Below are positions 1 to 11,210 of a stretch of 64,000 nt of DNA, one piece after another. Position numbers and translations under genes: made by a program. A model generated the notes under the pieces. It made no database searches and was not told the origin of the DNA. It saw only the letters and a program-made list of their open reading frames with translations. The stretch is from Stictocephala bisonia. Lineage: Eukaryota; Arthropoda; Insecta; Hemiptera; Membracidae. Every line of letters starts with the position of its first letter. Position 1 is the stretch's first letter. The DNA lies in NCBI GenBank assembly GCA_035578905.1, contig JAQJVL010000563.1, positions 492,770 to 556,769 of the forward strand, given 5' to 3'.

Positions 1-21
1 CGGGACTTTATTTACACCCTG
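1..21. repeat. Possible right end of a Tc1/mariner-like element cut by the window edge
   Basis: The window opens with a sequence ending CACCCTG followed by TATA. CACCCTG|TA is the usual right-end form of Tc1/mariner-type inverted repeats and matches the ends of other elements here (52025, 28668). The partner end would lie before the window, so this is only a suggestion. From 22 to about 334 the sequence is AT-rich and I see no gene. Confidence 0.3.
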
Positions 22-334
22 TATATAAGATTTTTTCTTTTATATTTAATACCTGAAATCGTAAACGGGGACAAGGCATTTTAAGCATTTCCGACCTACC
101 TACATTTCAAAAATGAAAATAAATGTCAGTGCTGAAAAAGTGCTTCTTTGACAAGCGGATTTATTTGCATATTATATCTAAGTCATTTCCTCTAAGTTTA
201 TTACAGTGAAAAATGATTGTTAATTTACGAATACAACTCTATGTTACTTTATGAAAGATAAAATCAAGTAACGTATACAATCAACTTTTTCTCTAACAAC
301 CAAAGTCCAAAATAACGACTGACTGATAATATCT

Positions 335-637
335 GACCTAGTCATAGCAACACGTGGCCGAGTTTAGCTAGTTTATGATAAACAATAAACCGCAAGTTAC
401 TATAGTTTTATGTTAACAATTTATCCAAGTATTCCGTACCCAAAACGATTTAAGTCTCTGACGTTTTTATATACGTATATCACCCTTGAACGTCTTGACC
501 AAGTCATAGCAACACGTGCCCGGGTTTAGCTTGTTTATAATAAACAATATACCGCAAATTACTATAGTTTTATGTAAACCGTTTGTTTCTCCAAGTATTC
601 TGTACCCAAAACGATTTAAGTCTCTGACGTTTTTATA
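335..637. repeat. Two units of a ~165-bp tandem repeat (third unit at 2364-2530)
   Basis: The block starting GTCATAGCAACACGTG occurs at 341, 503 and 2393. Once the 1724 bp of transposon plus duplicated TA are subtracted, spacing is 162 and 166 bp, so there are three tandem units. Units 1 and 2 differ by small indels (for example AACAATTTATCC versus AACCGTTTGTTTCTCC). The mariner-like element at 640-2361 was inserted at the junction of units 2 and 3. Confidence 0.85.
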
Positions 638-639
638 TA

Positions 640-2361
640 CGAAGTGTCCCACGAAGGGGTTTAAACGTTTGATTTTATATTACGTGCCCATTCATGCACC
701 GAACTTTTTTAAACTTTACACAGTTTACAGAGTAGGTTCTAAAAATATTCTGGAAAAATTTCAGCTCACTAACCTTAGTAGAAACAAAATGGCGGCATAT
801 TGAAAAACGATTCTTTAAAAACATTAAAAAAGGTGTTTTTGGTTTTATAAAATATTTTTATTGTTACATTCTGGGGCAATATGACTTTTAAATAAAAACT
901 AGAACATAGCCTAATGGAAAACCTTAAAGTCCAAAATTATTCAAACTGTAACCCATCCACAGCAACACACTGATAACAGCGCGTAACAAATGATTCGTAA
1001 GCTCTTACAAAGTAACTCCGCGGTATCCGGAGAAGTTCCTCTTCTATTGATCGTTTTAGTTCCTCATCATTATTGAAGCTATGGGTATAAACTTGTTCCT
1101 TCAAGTAACCCCGTAAAAAGAAGTCACAAACAGTTAAATCAGGTGATCGGGGTGGCCAATCTAAAAAATCACTTCCACGACCAATCCAACGGCCATGAAG
1201 GTTGCCATTTAGTAATTGCTTGACAGGATTTGCGAAATGAGGTGGAGCACCATCTTGTTGAAAGATTGCTTGATTCATTTCTGGTACCGTCAAATGGGGC
1301 AAGACCTGTTCATTTAAAACTCGTGCATACCTAATCCCAGTCATTGTATTGTCTGAAATGTCGTAAGATAACACGCCGTTACAACTGACACTCGCCCAAA
1401 CAGTAATTCCTTTTGATTTAATTGGAGTCTCCTCAAGAATGTGGGGATTGACGGTATTATAATAATTACAATTATGCCTATTTACAACACCATTGCGGTA
1501 GAAAGTGGACTCGTCTGAGAAAATGATTTGAGTATGCCAATTAGGATCTGACTCATGGAATTCAATGATACGAGAACAAAATTCCACTCTTCTGTCCGGA
1601 TCATCTTCAAGAAGTTGATGAACTAGGTGACTTTTGAAAAATTTAATTTTGTTTTTCTTAATAATTCTATGTACAGAAGACTTTGGAACACCAGTTTCAA
1701 GTTCAACCTTCCTTAGTGATTTCGGTTTACCTGGAGAGCGGAGCATTGATGCGCACACCAGTTCTTCTATTTCCTCATTAGATCGCCTAGAGTACTTTTT
1801 GACAACACTACCAGTTTCTAACAAAAGATTTTTCCACTTGGTTATTGTTGGATTACTAGGTGGTTCAATTCCTGGGTAGGCAACCTGAAATTGTCTAATT
1901 GCCTCAGAGACGTTGCCAAAAGCAATAGCCCACGCACAACACTTAACTTTTTGTTCAACGTTAAAAGCCATTTCTCGACTCCACTTTCAGTAAAACACTA
2001 CCGAAGAAAGTTGGGTTATGTTTTTATGGCTCAAGCTAAATTTTACAATGAAACAGCTGTTCTTCAACAATGAGCGTTAGAACCGCAACTAACATAATGA
2101 ATTTTTTATTTAAAAGTCATATTGCCCCAGAATGTAACAATAAAAATATTTTATAAAACCAAAAACACCTTTTTTAATGTTTTTAAAGTATCGTTTTTCA
2201 ATATGCCGCCATTTTGTTTCTACTAAGGTTAGTGAGCTGAAATTTTTCCAGAATATTTTTAGAACCTACTTTGTAAACTGTGTAAAGTTTAAAAAAGTTA
2301 CGTGCATGAATGGGCACGTAATATAAAATCAAACGTTTAAACCCCTTCGTGGGACACTCGG
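640..2361 (-). mobile_element. Complete mariner-like DNA transposon (DD42D spacing) with long TIRs and TA target duplication
   Basis: This is a 1722-bp element with TIRs of about 255 bp (640-897 and 2103-2361). Outermost bases are CGAAGTGTCCC on the left and, reverse complemented, CCGAGTGTCCC on the right. TA at 638-639 and 2362-2363 is the target duplication expected for the Tc1/mariner superfamily. The empty site can be read from the tandem repeat it interrupts. One transposase frame runs on the minus strand between the TIRs. With matching ends, intact frame and intact triad, it looks recently active. Confidence 0.9.
937..1971 (-). CDS. Mariner-like transposase, 344 aa, apparently intact
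   Basis: Predicted DDE/D transposase that would cut and rejoin the element at its TIRs in the nucleus. The N-terminal ~55 residues are a helix-turn-helix region rich in Trp/Cys, similar to DUF4817-type transposase N termini; a second HTH covers ~85-105 (ETGVPKSSVHRIIKK). The catalytic core has D153 in IIFSDESTF, D240 in FQQDGAPPHF and D283 in PDLTVCDFF, with 42 residues between the last two. Classical mariner has 34 and ends in Asp, so this falls with the DD41D-like mariner-related group (family placement is inference). Length suits a full transposase. The ATG opens the frame just inside the right TIR. No frameshift or internal stop is present. It is the only gene of the element. Confidence 0.9.
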   Translation of the reverse strand: MAFNVEQKVKCCAWAIAFGNVSEAIRQFQVAYPGIEPPSNPTITKWKNLLLETGSVVKKYSRRSNEEIEELVCASMLRSPGKPKSLRKVELETGVPKSSVHRIIKKNKIKFFKSHLVHQLLEDDPDRRVEFCSRIIEFHESDPNWHTQIIFSDESTFYRNGVVNRHNCNYYNTVNPHILEETPIKSKGITVWASVSCNGVLSYDISDNTMTGIRYARVLNEQVLPHLTVPEMNQAIFQQDGAPPHFANPVKQLLNGNLHGRWIGRGSDFLDWPPRSPDLTVCDFFLRGYLKEQVYTHSFNNDEELKRSIEEELLRIPRSYFVRAYESFVTRCYQCVAVDGLQFE

Positions 2362-2363
2362 TA

Positions 2364-2530
2364 CGTATATCACCCCTGAACGTCTTGACCAAGTCATAGC
2401 AACACGTGGCCGGGTTTAGTTAGTTTATAATAAACAATATACCACAAGTTACTATAGTTTTATGTAAACCGTTTGTTTCTCCAAGTATTCTGTACCCAAA
2501 ACGATTTAAGTCTCTGACGTTTTCATAAAT
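2364..2530. repeat. Third unit of the ~165-bp tandem repeat
   Basis: Continues the array of 335-637 directly after the transposon and its TA duplication. It carries the same blocks (CTTGACCAAGTCATAGCAAC, then ACGATTTAAGTCTCTGACG). Sequence 2531-2789 shows no gene. Confidence 0.85.
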
Positions 2531-2789
2531 ACAATGTACCATTGTTTTGTATACGAAATTGTAATACTTCTTGTCATTAATTGATACGTTTGCAATATTT
2601 TGCGACTAAACTTTCGAGTATGGACTCATTTGTGATACGTATGGCCCCATAAAACATATACCGTTGACGCAGAAATTATGTAAACCCAACAAACAGTGTG
2701 AAGGCTGTTTTCTAAGGAACTAAGGGGCCTATGAAAAATCTAATCACATCATTATTTTCTACACTTAATTGTACGTCGTCACTCTAAGT

Positions 2790-3016
2790 AGGGTGTAAAG
2801 TTGATGTACAGTGAAAACTGGTTAAAATTCTGTTATTTTTCTAACTAGGATAAAATAATTTAAACTAGTAATACAATTTTAAAATTTATATATCATAACA
2901 TACAATAAAACGAGAAAAACAATGGTGTGATTATATTTTTCATATGTCTCTTAGTTCGTTAGAAAACAACCTTGAAAACTCGACAGCCCATAACTTTTGC
3001 ACATACAGTAATACAT
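2790..3016. repeat. Dispersed repeat, copy A (partner at 27282-27490)
   Basis: About 220 bp similar to 27282-27490 in the same orientation. Shared blocks include GTGTAAAGTTGATG, ACAGTGAAAACT, AAAACAATGGTGT and TTTTCATA-GTCTCT. Copy A is followed by the 173-bp satellite, copy B is not. No coding potential seen. Element class is unknown. Confidence 0.7.
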
Positions 3017-3092
3017 TGATTAGGCTATTCATATTATCACAATAACTTTCACCTGCTGAATTACTAATCACGGTCTAAACTCACCCGCGGCT

Positions 3093-3615
3093 GTACGTAA
3101 GTACTGTACGTGTGGATTGAAGGTTCCAATAAAACACCGTCACTTGTTGAATGGACAGAGGTCAAACTTATTTATCACCAAAGTTCAGGTTCAGAAGTGC
3201 TCTCGATAAAACGTCCTACACCTGTTGAATGTTGGACACAATCCAAGTTCACCAAGTGGACTGTAAGTACACAAGTACTGTACGTGTGGTGTGAAGGTTC
3301 CAATAAAACACCGTCACTTGTTGAATGGACAGAGGTCAAACTTATTTATCACCAAAGTTCAGGTTCAGAAGTGCTCTCGATAAAACGTCCTACACCTGTT
3401 GACTGTTAGACACCACCCAAGTTCACCAAGTGGACTAAGTACACAAGTACTGTACGTGTGGTGTGAAGGTTCCAATAAAGCACCGTCACTTGTTGAATGG
3501 ACAGAGGTCAAACTTATTTATCACCAAAGTTCAGGTTCAGAAGTGCTCTCAATAAAACGTCCTACACCTGTTGACTGTTGGACACCATCCAAGTTCACCA
3601 AGTGGACTGTAAATG
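3093..3615. repeat. Tandem repeat of ~173 bp, three units
   Basis: The landmark ACTGTACGTGTGG recurs at 3103, 3277 and 3449, giving periods of 174 and 172 bp. Each unit has GGTTCCAATAAA(A/G)CACCGTC near its start and CAAGTTCACCAAGTGGACT near its end. Units differ at only a few positions. Long open frames across it are a consequence of the repeat and not a gene. Confidence 0.9.
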
Positions 3616-3730
3616 TTAACAGTGGTCTTAATAAAACTAAACTCAGTCGTTGAGGAGCTGAATTGAATGCTGACACCACTAAATAATAAAAAAGAGATGA
3701 AGTAGTTTAGTTTGCATCGTTTGATAATCG

Positions 3731-3765
<35 letters not shown>

Positions 3766-4097
3766 CGGATTCCCTTTTGGTCAAAGGTCTCGAAAGTATG
3801 TGTCAAAGATCCTTTTGTGTTAACCGACTATCAAAAATAACACAGACTCTCACTTTTGTATTTTGGCTCGTGCCTTTGCTTGTCATGACTCAATACAGTA
3901 ACAGATTTTTAAACAGTTATATGTTTAAATGTTTTCTAAGTTTCTTCGTCATGCTGACGAGTACCATAAAGAACACACAAATAAACCAAGGCAACTGGGT
4001 CTTAATCAATATATCTTCAATAAAGCCTCTGATTTTTGTTTTTGGGTTCTGAGAAGTCTATACCCTCAAATACAATGTTAGTGTGAATTACACTTAC
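3616..4097. other. Non-coding stretch with a 32-bp poly(T) run
   Basis: AT-rich, with an uninterrupted T run of about 30 bp at 3730-3761. Nothing gene-like seen. Confidence 0.5.
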
Positions 4098-4275
4098 AAT
4101 TAATTTAAGAAAATCTCAAACATTCCAATAAAATATTTTATTATGTTGATATAAAAGAATATAACAAAAAAATTAGAATTTTATGTTGATGTCTGACGAT
4201 GTAGGTGACATTGTAGGCGAAAGGCCTCACATAATAAAATATTTTATTGGAATGTTTGAGATTTTCTTAAATTAG
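4098..4275. mobile_element. Foldback element with ~45-bp arms and a hammerhead-like core in its spacer
   Basis: The arm at 4098-4145 (TAATTTAAGAAAATCTCAAA onward) is repeated as a near-perfect reverse complement at 4229-4275. The spacer ends with CTGACGA (4193-4199), 19 nt, GAAA (4219-4222) and GGCCTC, directly followed by the right arm. That order matches the core of a hammerhead ribozyme (see 4186). No protein gene. It could be a Penelope-like terminal repeat remnant or a MITE. Confidence 0.75.
4186..4235 (+). ncRNA. Degenerate hammerhead-ribozyme-like motif
   Basis: Read 5' to 3': ATGT, CTGACGA, 19 nt, GAAA, GGCCTC, ACAT. Helix I would be AUGU/ACAU (4189-4192 with 4229-4232). Helix III would be AG/CU closed by two bases (4222-4227). 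Cleavage would follow C4228. All invariant core bases are present, but the 19 nt that should form helix II pair poorly, so activity is doubtful. Confidence 0.35.
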
Positions 4276-6180
4276 TTACATTTTCCAATAAAGAACTCAA
4301 AGAAGAAATACACTTACAATATTTTATTGCACATTAGCTGCTATAAGCTCACTCACATTGTAAAACAAATTAAATAAAAACAAAATCAAAAATGAAAAGT
4401 ACTGAACAATAGAATTAATACGCTGATCGCAACACAAAGAACAAAATCAGAATTGCTAAGCAAATAAACAAAATAGTAACTCTGTGAGAGTTTGTTTAAG
4501 ATAAATTATGTAACAGCTGCTTTCTTGTTCGCGAAAACCTTTCCACTTAACAGGATAAAACCGTAAAATGAGAATGTAAACTATCTTTGAACTAAATTAC
4601 ATTCAGATACTAACAGCAATTTTTTGCACAGTTAAGTACGATAACAAACATTCAAGTTTACAATATTACTAGGATTGCTATAGTCGTTGTATTTTCTCAC
4701 TCGTTTCCATGACAACAATTTTATTCTGACGTTATTGACACCATTTAATACTGGTTTTTGTGCAATAAATTATCACTACTCGAAGTTTGTTTAAATTTTT
4801 ATTAAGTTGCGTAAATGAACACCTGCATAAGCTACATCCGTTTAATAAATAATCAGTTTTTGCCTTGTATAGAAAAGATTTTATTCTTTTCATCATCTTA
4901 CACATTCCAAGTTGTATTAACAAAGAATACCAATATACAATATTTTGGTTATGATAGTATATGTGAGTTCTTGAAATATAAATTAAATATTTAACACTAA
5001 TTAATGATATATAATTTGTTTTAATTAGTTTAAATTTAGTACAAAAATCAACAAACAATTTTGACAACATTCCTCTAGCATCATTGAAAAGGCTTATTAC
5101 TTAAACATTTTGAATGTTAAATAAGTGTTTAAAATATTTAACTGTGGGTTAATATATGCTGGTTTTTCTTCATTAATTTAAATTGGCTGATTATTATTTT
5201 TATGTTTTAAATTAATTTTGGGATCAGCAATACTCAATTTTCAGTTTGAAGCTAAAATGTCTACTCTTCGAATTGATCCCTTATCTGTTATACTATTCAC
5301 TTCTTCATAAACTGCAAAACCTTTTGATTTAAATTTTTTTTAAGCAATGAGGGTTCTTCTCTTAGTGTAGTGGGTATTTCTTAATAACTCTCTAAAAAGA
5401 CATGAACCAAAGACATAGGGTATACTTTCAATTAAGTAACTCTCGGTTGTAGGGCAGCGTCTACCCCGGAGCCCGTGCCTTGCATGCTTCTTTGATTGTT
5501 TTGATTCGATTGCTATAGTAAGCATAAGATATTAAAATTTGGGTTTTATATTTAACTAGTCAATACAACGGGGTAGTTCTCTACGCTTGCTTACCATTCC
5601 CTCCATGTTTCTCTCTAGACCTAGTCAATAACACCCTCAGACTACAGCGGATCTCGTAAGATAAGAAAGTTTTATAGTCTAGAAAATATTGCAAGTCTAC
5701 TTAAGGGGAATTCAAAATAGTGCATTTATATCAGAATTAGTAAAAATTACCTTAAAACATTTAATTTTTTTTTTAAATTAGCCAAGTTTTTTTCTTATTT
5801 TCTTTTTGTATCGGGTGTTTGAGATAAATTATTATTTTAAAATAATTTCAGTAATATTTTTTTGGAAAAAAGAAAGGTTTGTGACTGTTTCTATCCCTTA
5901 GGAATTAAATTTCAAGAAATCCTTTCTTAATGAGTCTCCATAATAAAAAAACTTTACTCCCAAATGTCATCAAAATTAGGTCAGTGATTTCAGAGATTTA
6001 GTTTTTTTGATTATGTGTATATTAAGACTGAATTTCATTACATTTACGATAAAACTCTTATTGCTTTTTATTGAAAGCCAATGGCATATTTGGAAAATAT
6101 ATTGGAGCCTGAAACTGTACGTATGACTTAAAATATTTTTAAGATCGTACGTTTTTGAAGATTGGTAGTTTTTATCAGAG
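4276..6180. other. No recognisable gene
   Basis: AT-rich sequence of 1.9 kb. A somewhat GC-richer patch at 5430-5500 has a 61-codon open frame (minus, 5340-5525) without similarity that I recognise. I found no convincing exon or TIR. Confidence 0.4.
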
Positions 6181-6184
6181 CTTA

Positions 6185-6345
6185 AATTGTTAACAGTACA
6201 AGTAAACGTCACACAACACAAATTTACTATCGTACAACATAAGCACAAAATGCACAAATATATTACAATACAAGTACAAAATGCACAAATATTATGGTGA
6301 TCGATTTCAGTGAACCACGCTCACCTTCCTCAGACCAGAGGGATT
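6185..6345 (-). repeat. Dispersed repeat carrying a hammerhead-like motif, copy 1
   Basis: Shares the blocks AAATGCACAAATA, ATTACAATA-AAGTACAAA, TATGGTGAT and CAGACCAGAGGGAT with 35275-35470 and, in part, 32590-32870. The minus strand is the probable sense strand because the ribozyme core reads that way. Here only one arm is seen, without the inverted partner found at the other two loci. Confidence 0.75.
6291..6340 (-). ncRNA. Hammerhead-ribozyme-like motif, copy 1 (best preserved)
   Basis: On the minus strand: CTCTGGT, CTGAGGA (6333-6327), 18 nt (6326-6309), GAAA (6308-6305), TCGATC, ACCATA. Helix I is UGGU/ACCA. Helix II is GGUGAGC/GUUCACU with loop GUG, after one extra A. Helix III is AU/AU with a two-base loop. 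The predicted cut is after C6299. All invariant core bases are present. The unpaired A between A9 and helix II departs from the canonical form and may weaken activity. Hammerheads with a very short helix III are known from Penelope-like elements and retrozymes. Confidence 0.6.
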
Positions 6346-6845
6346 CACAAAAGAATCTTGCTAATTAAAAAACTATTTGTAAATTTTTAAGAAAAGAGTT
6401 TATTCAAAAGAAAGTAAGAGTCAATCGGCTAGGTCTGGTCTTCCACTTTGGGAAGTCAAGCTTCTTCACAATCCGAGATTGAATCGGTAAAACTTTTCCC
6501 TACTTCAGTCAACTCCTTCAAGTTAGAAACTTCTCAACTTGTGCATTCTTTAATAAAGTAGGATTTATAATTTTAATTGCAACGATAAAATATATGTTAA
6601 AATAATAAATGTTTTAGCTGTATTAGTTTTAATTTCAAATAAAGTATTTAAATAACGGATCTCTGTAAATATCTGATTTATTTTTATGTGAGTCATATTT
6701 AATATAAGTAGAATTGAACCACTTATACATTTTTAAAAAAGCACCAGCCGAAATGCGTTGTCTCGTTAACGTAAAGTTACATTTAAAAATTTACAACATT
6801 ACTAATATGCTTTTAGTTGTTTTAAATGTGTGCCTCACCCTTTTT
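6346..6845. other. No recognisable gene
   Basis: AT-rich. Only a patch at 6420-6540 is GC-richer, with no frame that I can identify. Confidence 0.4.
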
Positions 6846-7735
6846 TTAGTCTTTAGTTGGAAGAGCAGCTCTCCATTCCATGCTTCTCTCGCTTGTCCAC
6901 ACTCCAGTCTTGGTCTTCCTCAACAACTTCTCACTTCTGCAGTTCCTTCGATTATCTTTTTTTAACATAATGTCATGTCTGATTATGTGGCCAATCAACG
7001 GTGTTCTTCTCTGTTTAATACATTTCTTTAAGCACATTTCCTCTTAGGAGAAGGCTCTATTGAATAGGCTCAATAGGCTCTATTGAAAACTTATTCGTTC
7101 ATCATCATTTTTCCCAACTGATCTTCAACTTCTTTAGCACCAGGCTTCAAATCTTCTCTCTTTTCTCACACCCACTGTCCAAGATTCACTTCCATAGGTT
7201 GCAATGGTCCACACTCATGTCTTAGGCGTTGGCTTCCTTATCTCAAGGCTAATATTATTTGAAGTGAATAGGCTCTTCTTTTTATTAAATGCACTTTTAG
7301 CCTGAGCAATTTTGCTTACAATATCCCTACAGCTCCTTCCGTCATTTGTTATTTTACTTCCAAGGTAATTGAATTCACTCACCTGTTTTATTACTCAATT
7401 CCTCGATATCACTGGTATGCTGTCCTCTCTGTTTCTGCTGCATGCTAGAATTTTGGTTTTATTAGTATTTATTTTCATACTGAATTCCTCATCCATTATA
7501 GTGTCCATCTTGTTCAGAACTCTTTGCAGGTCTTCTCGCCATGAACTGTCACTCCAAGGCTCACTTCTTCTCTCACCCTGTCAATTCCTTTATGTACAAT
7601 TGAACAGAATAAGTGCTGCAGTTGAATAAGTAAGGGGATAGAGAACATCCTTGTCGAACACCCTTTTGGATATGAACTGATTCTTCCTTTCTACCACTTC
7701 GTAAAACTTCAATTTCTCGTTTATTAAAGTTGTAG
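6846..7735 (-). pseudogene. Decayed non-LTR retrotransposon reverse transcriptase
   Basis: The minus strand encodes broken pieces in the correct order for a LINE reverse transcriptase: VRQGCSLSPYLFN near 7665-7640 (the palm 'QG-S-SP-LF' motif), FNYLGSKITNDGR near 7380-7340, an Ala/Lys-rich helix then SLEIRKP, YGSESWT near 7205-7180, and GHIIRHD near 6995-6975. Many stops and frameshifts separate them. The YADD motif is lost. The order and wording (YLGS-I, YG-E-W, WIGH-RH) are typical of LINE families with an apurinic endonuclease. Exact clade is not determined. Confidence 0.75.
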
Positions 7736-9230
7736 ATGAGTATTCTGTTGGATATAAATTGACGATAATATTTGTATAGCCTATACGATTATTTGGTTCT
7801 TAAATGTAAAAGTAAAATATGGACTGTGATAATAGGTTGGTAGGTATGTAATTCTCTACATATAATTGTAGACAAACAACCTAGTACTGTAGTTTGAACT
7901 GAACATATTCTTGACGTACAATGTAACCGACAGGCTGTAATGGAAATGACGTGGGCGTCTCTACAGACATTATTTACAACTCTGAAAGATTTCATAGAAC
8001 TATAAATTATATCTATAAACATTGTGGTATAAATAGTGCTGTCCTTTCTGTAAAACTGTTTGCTGAGTGGGAAGAAAGTTCATCTTGTCTTGTGTGTGTT
8101 GTTTAAAATAAGATTCAAGACGAATAGCATCTCTTAGAAAATAGAGAAGAAACTTTTGTACGTGTCCGTAAGTTTGTAATTTCATAAATAAAGTCTCAGA
8201 TATTATTATATACTTCAAATTGAGCTGTGTGACAGTCATATTTTCGTTATAACAGTGGTCAAATATAATTTATGAAGTTTCTCGTACATAATTTAAACTC
8301 TTTTTCGTGGTAAGCTTAGCAGTTTTTTAATAATTAATTATTAATTAAAACTGGCGTTAAAAATACTTTAACATTATAATTTATTATACAAATTGGATAG
8401 CAGGGTGTAATAAATCACCTTAAACCATCCCCACCGTTTTACTAAAATGTTGAAAATTTAATTGGCATAGTGATTCAAATCAATTCATGCACGGAATAGT
8501 GCATTTAAACCATCCAAAATGTTTAAATATTTCTATTAGTAATAACACAGTATAATATAAGCAAACAGTTAGCAGCAAAGCTTTTTTTTTTTTTTTTTTT
8601 TTTTTTGCTAACCAAGCCATGCTAGCGGTAGTCTAGAAAAGCTAAAGATTTGATTTGAATATTTTTTTAGATTCAATTAATTTTTTATTCTAACAAAAGT
8701 ACTGCTATGCTATCTAGCGGAGAGATGCCGTACCTCTGCGATACGACCACTAGGAACGCTAGCGTCGATCAGTTGGCATTTTTCTCACGATTGACTTCAC
8801 TACTGTGTGTTTATATCACACTGTGCTAATACGTTGAATGGCTCTGTAGAATTCAGTGCCATATTTGTAATTAGTCTCAATAGTGTGCATTAAAAACGTC
8901 TTTAAACTCTAAACAACTTATTTCTAGACTACTCCCTTGTCCTTTTAAGTTACGGACTTTCCCCGTCCGTTTTTTATCGTGTTGTTAGGTTAATATTACT
9001 ATGTAGAAACATGTAGGCTACTCTACATACATAATAGGACTTTGGGAGTTTTAAAATCCGAGTTTAGGAATCATAATTTTTTTTTCGTGAATCCAAAGTT
9101 AAAAAGAGCTACTTCGTTACTCACTACGTTCTTCCAGTCCTATTTGGGAATCCGTTTCATGGGATAGGTGACAAATAGTTTAGCTTGTTTAGAGCTAACT
9201 CAGATCGTCATATAAAATCAAAAGTGCACT
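7736..9230. other. No recognisable gene
   Basis: AT-rich with a 24-bp poly(T) run at 8583-8606. A GC-richer patch at 8700-8790 is not open in a recognisable frame. Confidence 0.4.
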
Positions 9231-9234
9231 TTAG

Positions 9235-9658
9235 GAGTCTGCAGAGGCTGTTGGCCATGTTGGTTTTAATTCTATAAGAACAATTAATGTTATTTTCGAA
9301 CCGCACATACGATCATGTGTATTCTAGTTAAACAGTTATTTTCAAACGGATTTTTTCAAATAATTTGCATTCGATCAAGAATGTAATTGCGCGTTGGAAT
9401 TTTTATCCTCATTAGTTTAGAATTAAAAAAAAAAAACAGAAGAAATAATTAATTGAAGTTTTTATTTTCACCTATTTTTACAAAACTATACGTATGTATT
9501 CAAAATATCAAAAGCAAACCCAATGCGCAATATGATAACGTTAAAAATGACACCTCGTACATAACTTTTGGTCAATTAATGATGAAACCGTATGGATTCA
9601 AAAATAACATTGTTCTTATGTAATTAAAACCAACATGGCCGACAGCCTCTGCAGACCC
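9235..9658. mobile_element. 424-bp MITE with TTAA-like flanks, copy 1 (partner at 49947)
   Basis: The ends are inverted copies: GGAGTCTGCAGAGGCTGTTG at the left and, reverse complemented, GGGTCTGCAGAGGCTGTCGG at the right, continuing into CCATGTTGGTTTTAAT. Flanks are TTAG at 9231-9234 and TTAA at 9659-9662. The second copy is flanked by TTAA on both sides, so the target is probably TTAA (piggyBac-type) rather than TTA (Harbinger-type). No coding capacity. The body also matches copy 2 (ATCAAAAGCAAACCCAATG, ATGACACCTC). Confidence 0.8.
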
Positions 9659-9662
9659 TTAA

Positions 9663-10286
9663 TAACGAATATTAATTCGTACAGAAATTTAATTGCAACT
9701 GAATGGTTATGGTCATATATGTCTGTAAAATAACTTCTTTACTTTACAAAACAATGCTTTTCACTAACTAAGATATCTGTGCTAACAAGAACAATTGAAT
9801 CACTCTGGTGGGCTGTGAGTGGTTGTTGACAAGAGTATCGACACTTCCTTCACAAGTAACGGAAACAGATAAATAAAACAAGATATGCATTTGATTCATC
9901 GTTTCCATTTCGTTTGTTTCGTTATGTTTATGCTGAAACTTATGCTACTACTTTTCATCGACGTTTTGCATAATTTTGTACATGTTTCAGTTAAATGTCT
10001 CTGCATCAAATGGGCGTAGTTCGCCATATATGAAGTAATTCTACACAGACTTATGTAAATGTTAAGTTGTTATGCATACAAACAAAACGAGACGCAGTAA
10101 CCACGTATTGGCCGGCCTTAAGCTAACAGAATTTAGCCCCACTGTACATAATATGACCAGCAAACAGTTAAGTAGGTGGTTCGTTTATCAATATTTAAAC
10201 TATGATATAACTGCGTGTTCCTGGTACCTAACTTAGAAAATAATGTTAATAAGAGTTCTAACTATAATTGGGTCTTATAGTTTGCA
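9663..10286. other. No recognisable gene
   Basis: AT-rich intergenic sequence without a repeat or frame that I recognise. Confidence 0.4.
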
Positions 10287-11210
10287 ACCGGTGTGTTATA
10301 TTTAGCACATATAGAGGTTTCAGCAAAGGAGGGGACCCGTTCCATCGTCTCATTTGTCACTGTTCTACCACTGCTTAAATAGAGCTAGATTCTAAAACAC
10401 AAGTCATTTTAGATATAGTTCTTACAACATTTAGACTGTACACTCATGTGGGTCTAATGCAGCTAATATTACCTCTGTCACAGACTATGTATGGCATACG
10501 TTAACTAAGTGTCAAAATGAATTGTCATTCATTTGTCACTGTTCCACTACTGTTTAAGGAGAGCCAAACTCTATTACACAGGTAATTTTAGATATAGTTC
10601 TTACAATATTTAGACTGCACTCATGAGGGTCTATTGTAGCTAATATTACCTCTGTCACTGACTATGTATGGCATACATTAACTAAGTGTCACAGTTAACT
10701 GTCCCTCATTTGTCACTGTTCCACCACTGTTTAAGGAGAGCTAGAATCTATTACACAGATCATTTTAGATATAGTTCTTACAGCATTTAGACTAGACACT
10801 CATGTGGGTCTAATCCAGTTAGTACCACCTCTGTCACATACTATGTATGGCATACATTAACTAGCTGTCACAGTGAACTGTCCTTCATTTGTCACTGTTC
10901 TACCACCGTTTAAGGAGAGCTAGAATCTATTATACTGGTCATTTTAGGTATAGCTCTTACAATATTTAGACTGGACATTATGGGAGTCTAATGCGGCTAA
11001 TATCACCTCTATTACAGACCATGTATTGCACACATTAAATAACTTTCACAGTGAACTGTCGCTCATTTTTCACTGCTCTAAAACTTTAATGTGTAATGAG
11101 AGGTCGATTCTTTTATACAGGTTGTTTTAGAAATGGGTTTTGTGAAATTTAGACAAGACAGTCATGAAGGTCTATACAGTTAATATCACCTCTTTTAAAG
11201 TCTATGGTTA
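10287..11210. repeat. Diverged ~178-bp tandem repeat, five units
   Basis: The block GTCACTGTTC-ACCACTG recurs at 10356, 10535, 10712, 10891 and about 11070 (period 177-179 bp). Units also share TTTTAGATATAGTTCTTACA, CATGTGGGTCTAAT and ACTATGTATGGCATAC. Similarity falls in the last unit. The head of the array (TGTGTTATATTTAGCACATA, 10290-10345) is shared with 32006-32065. Confidence 0.85.
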
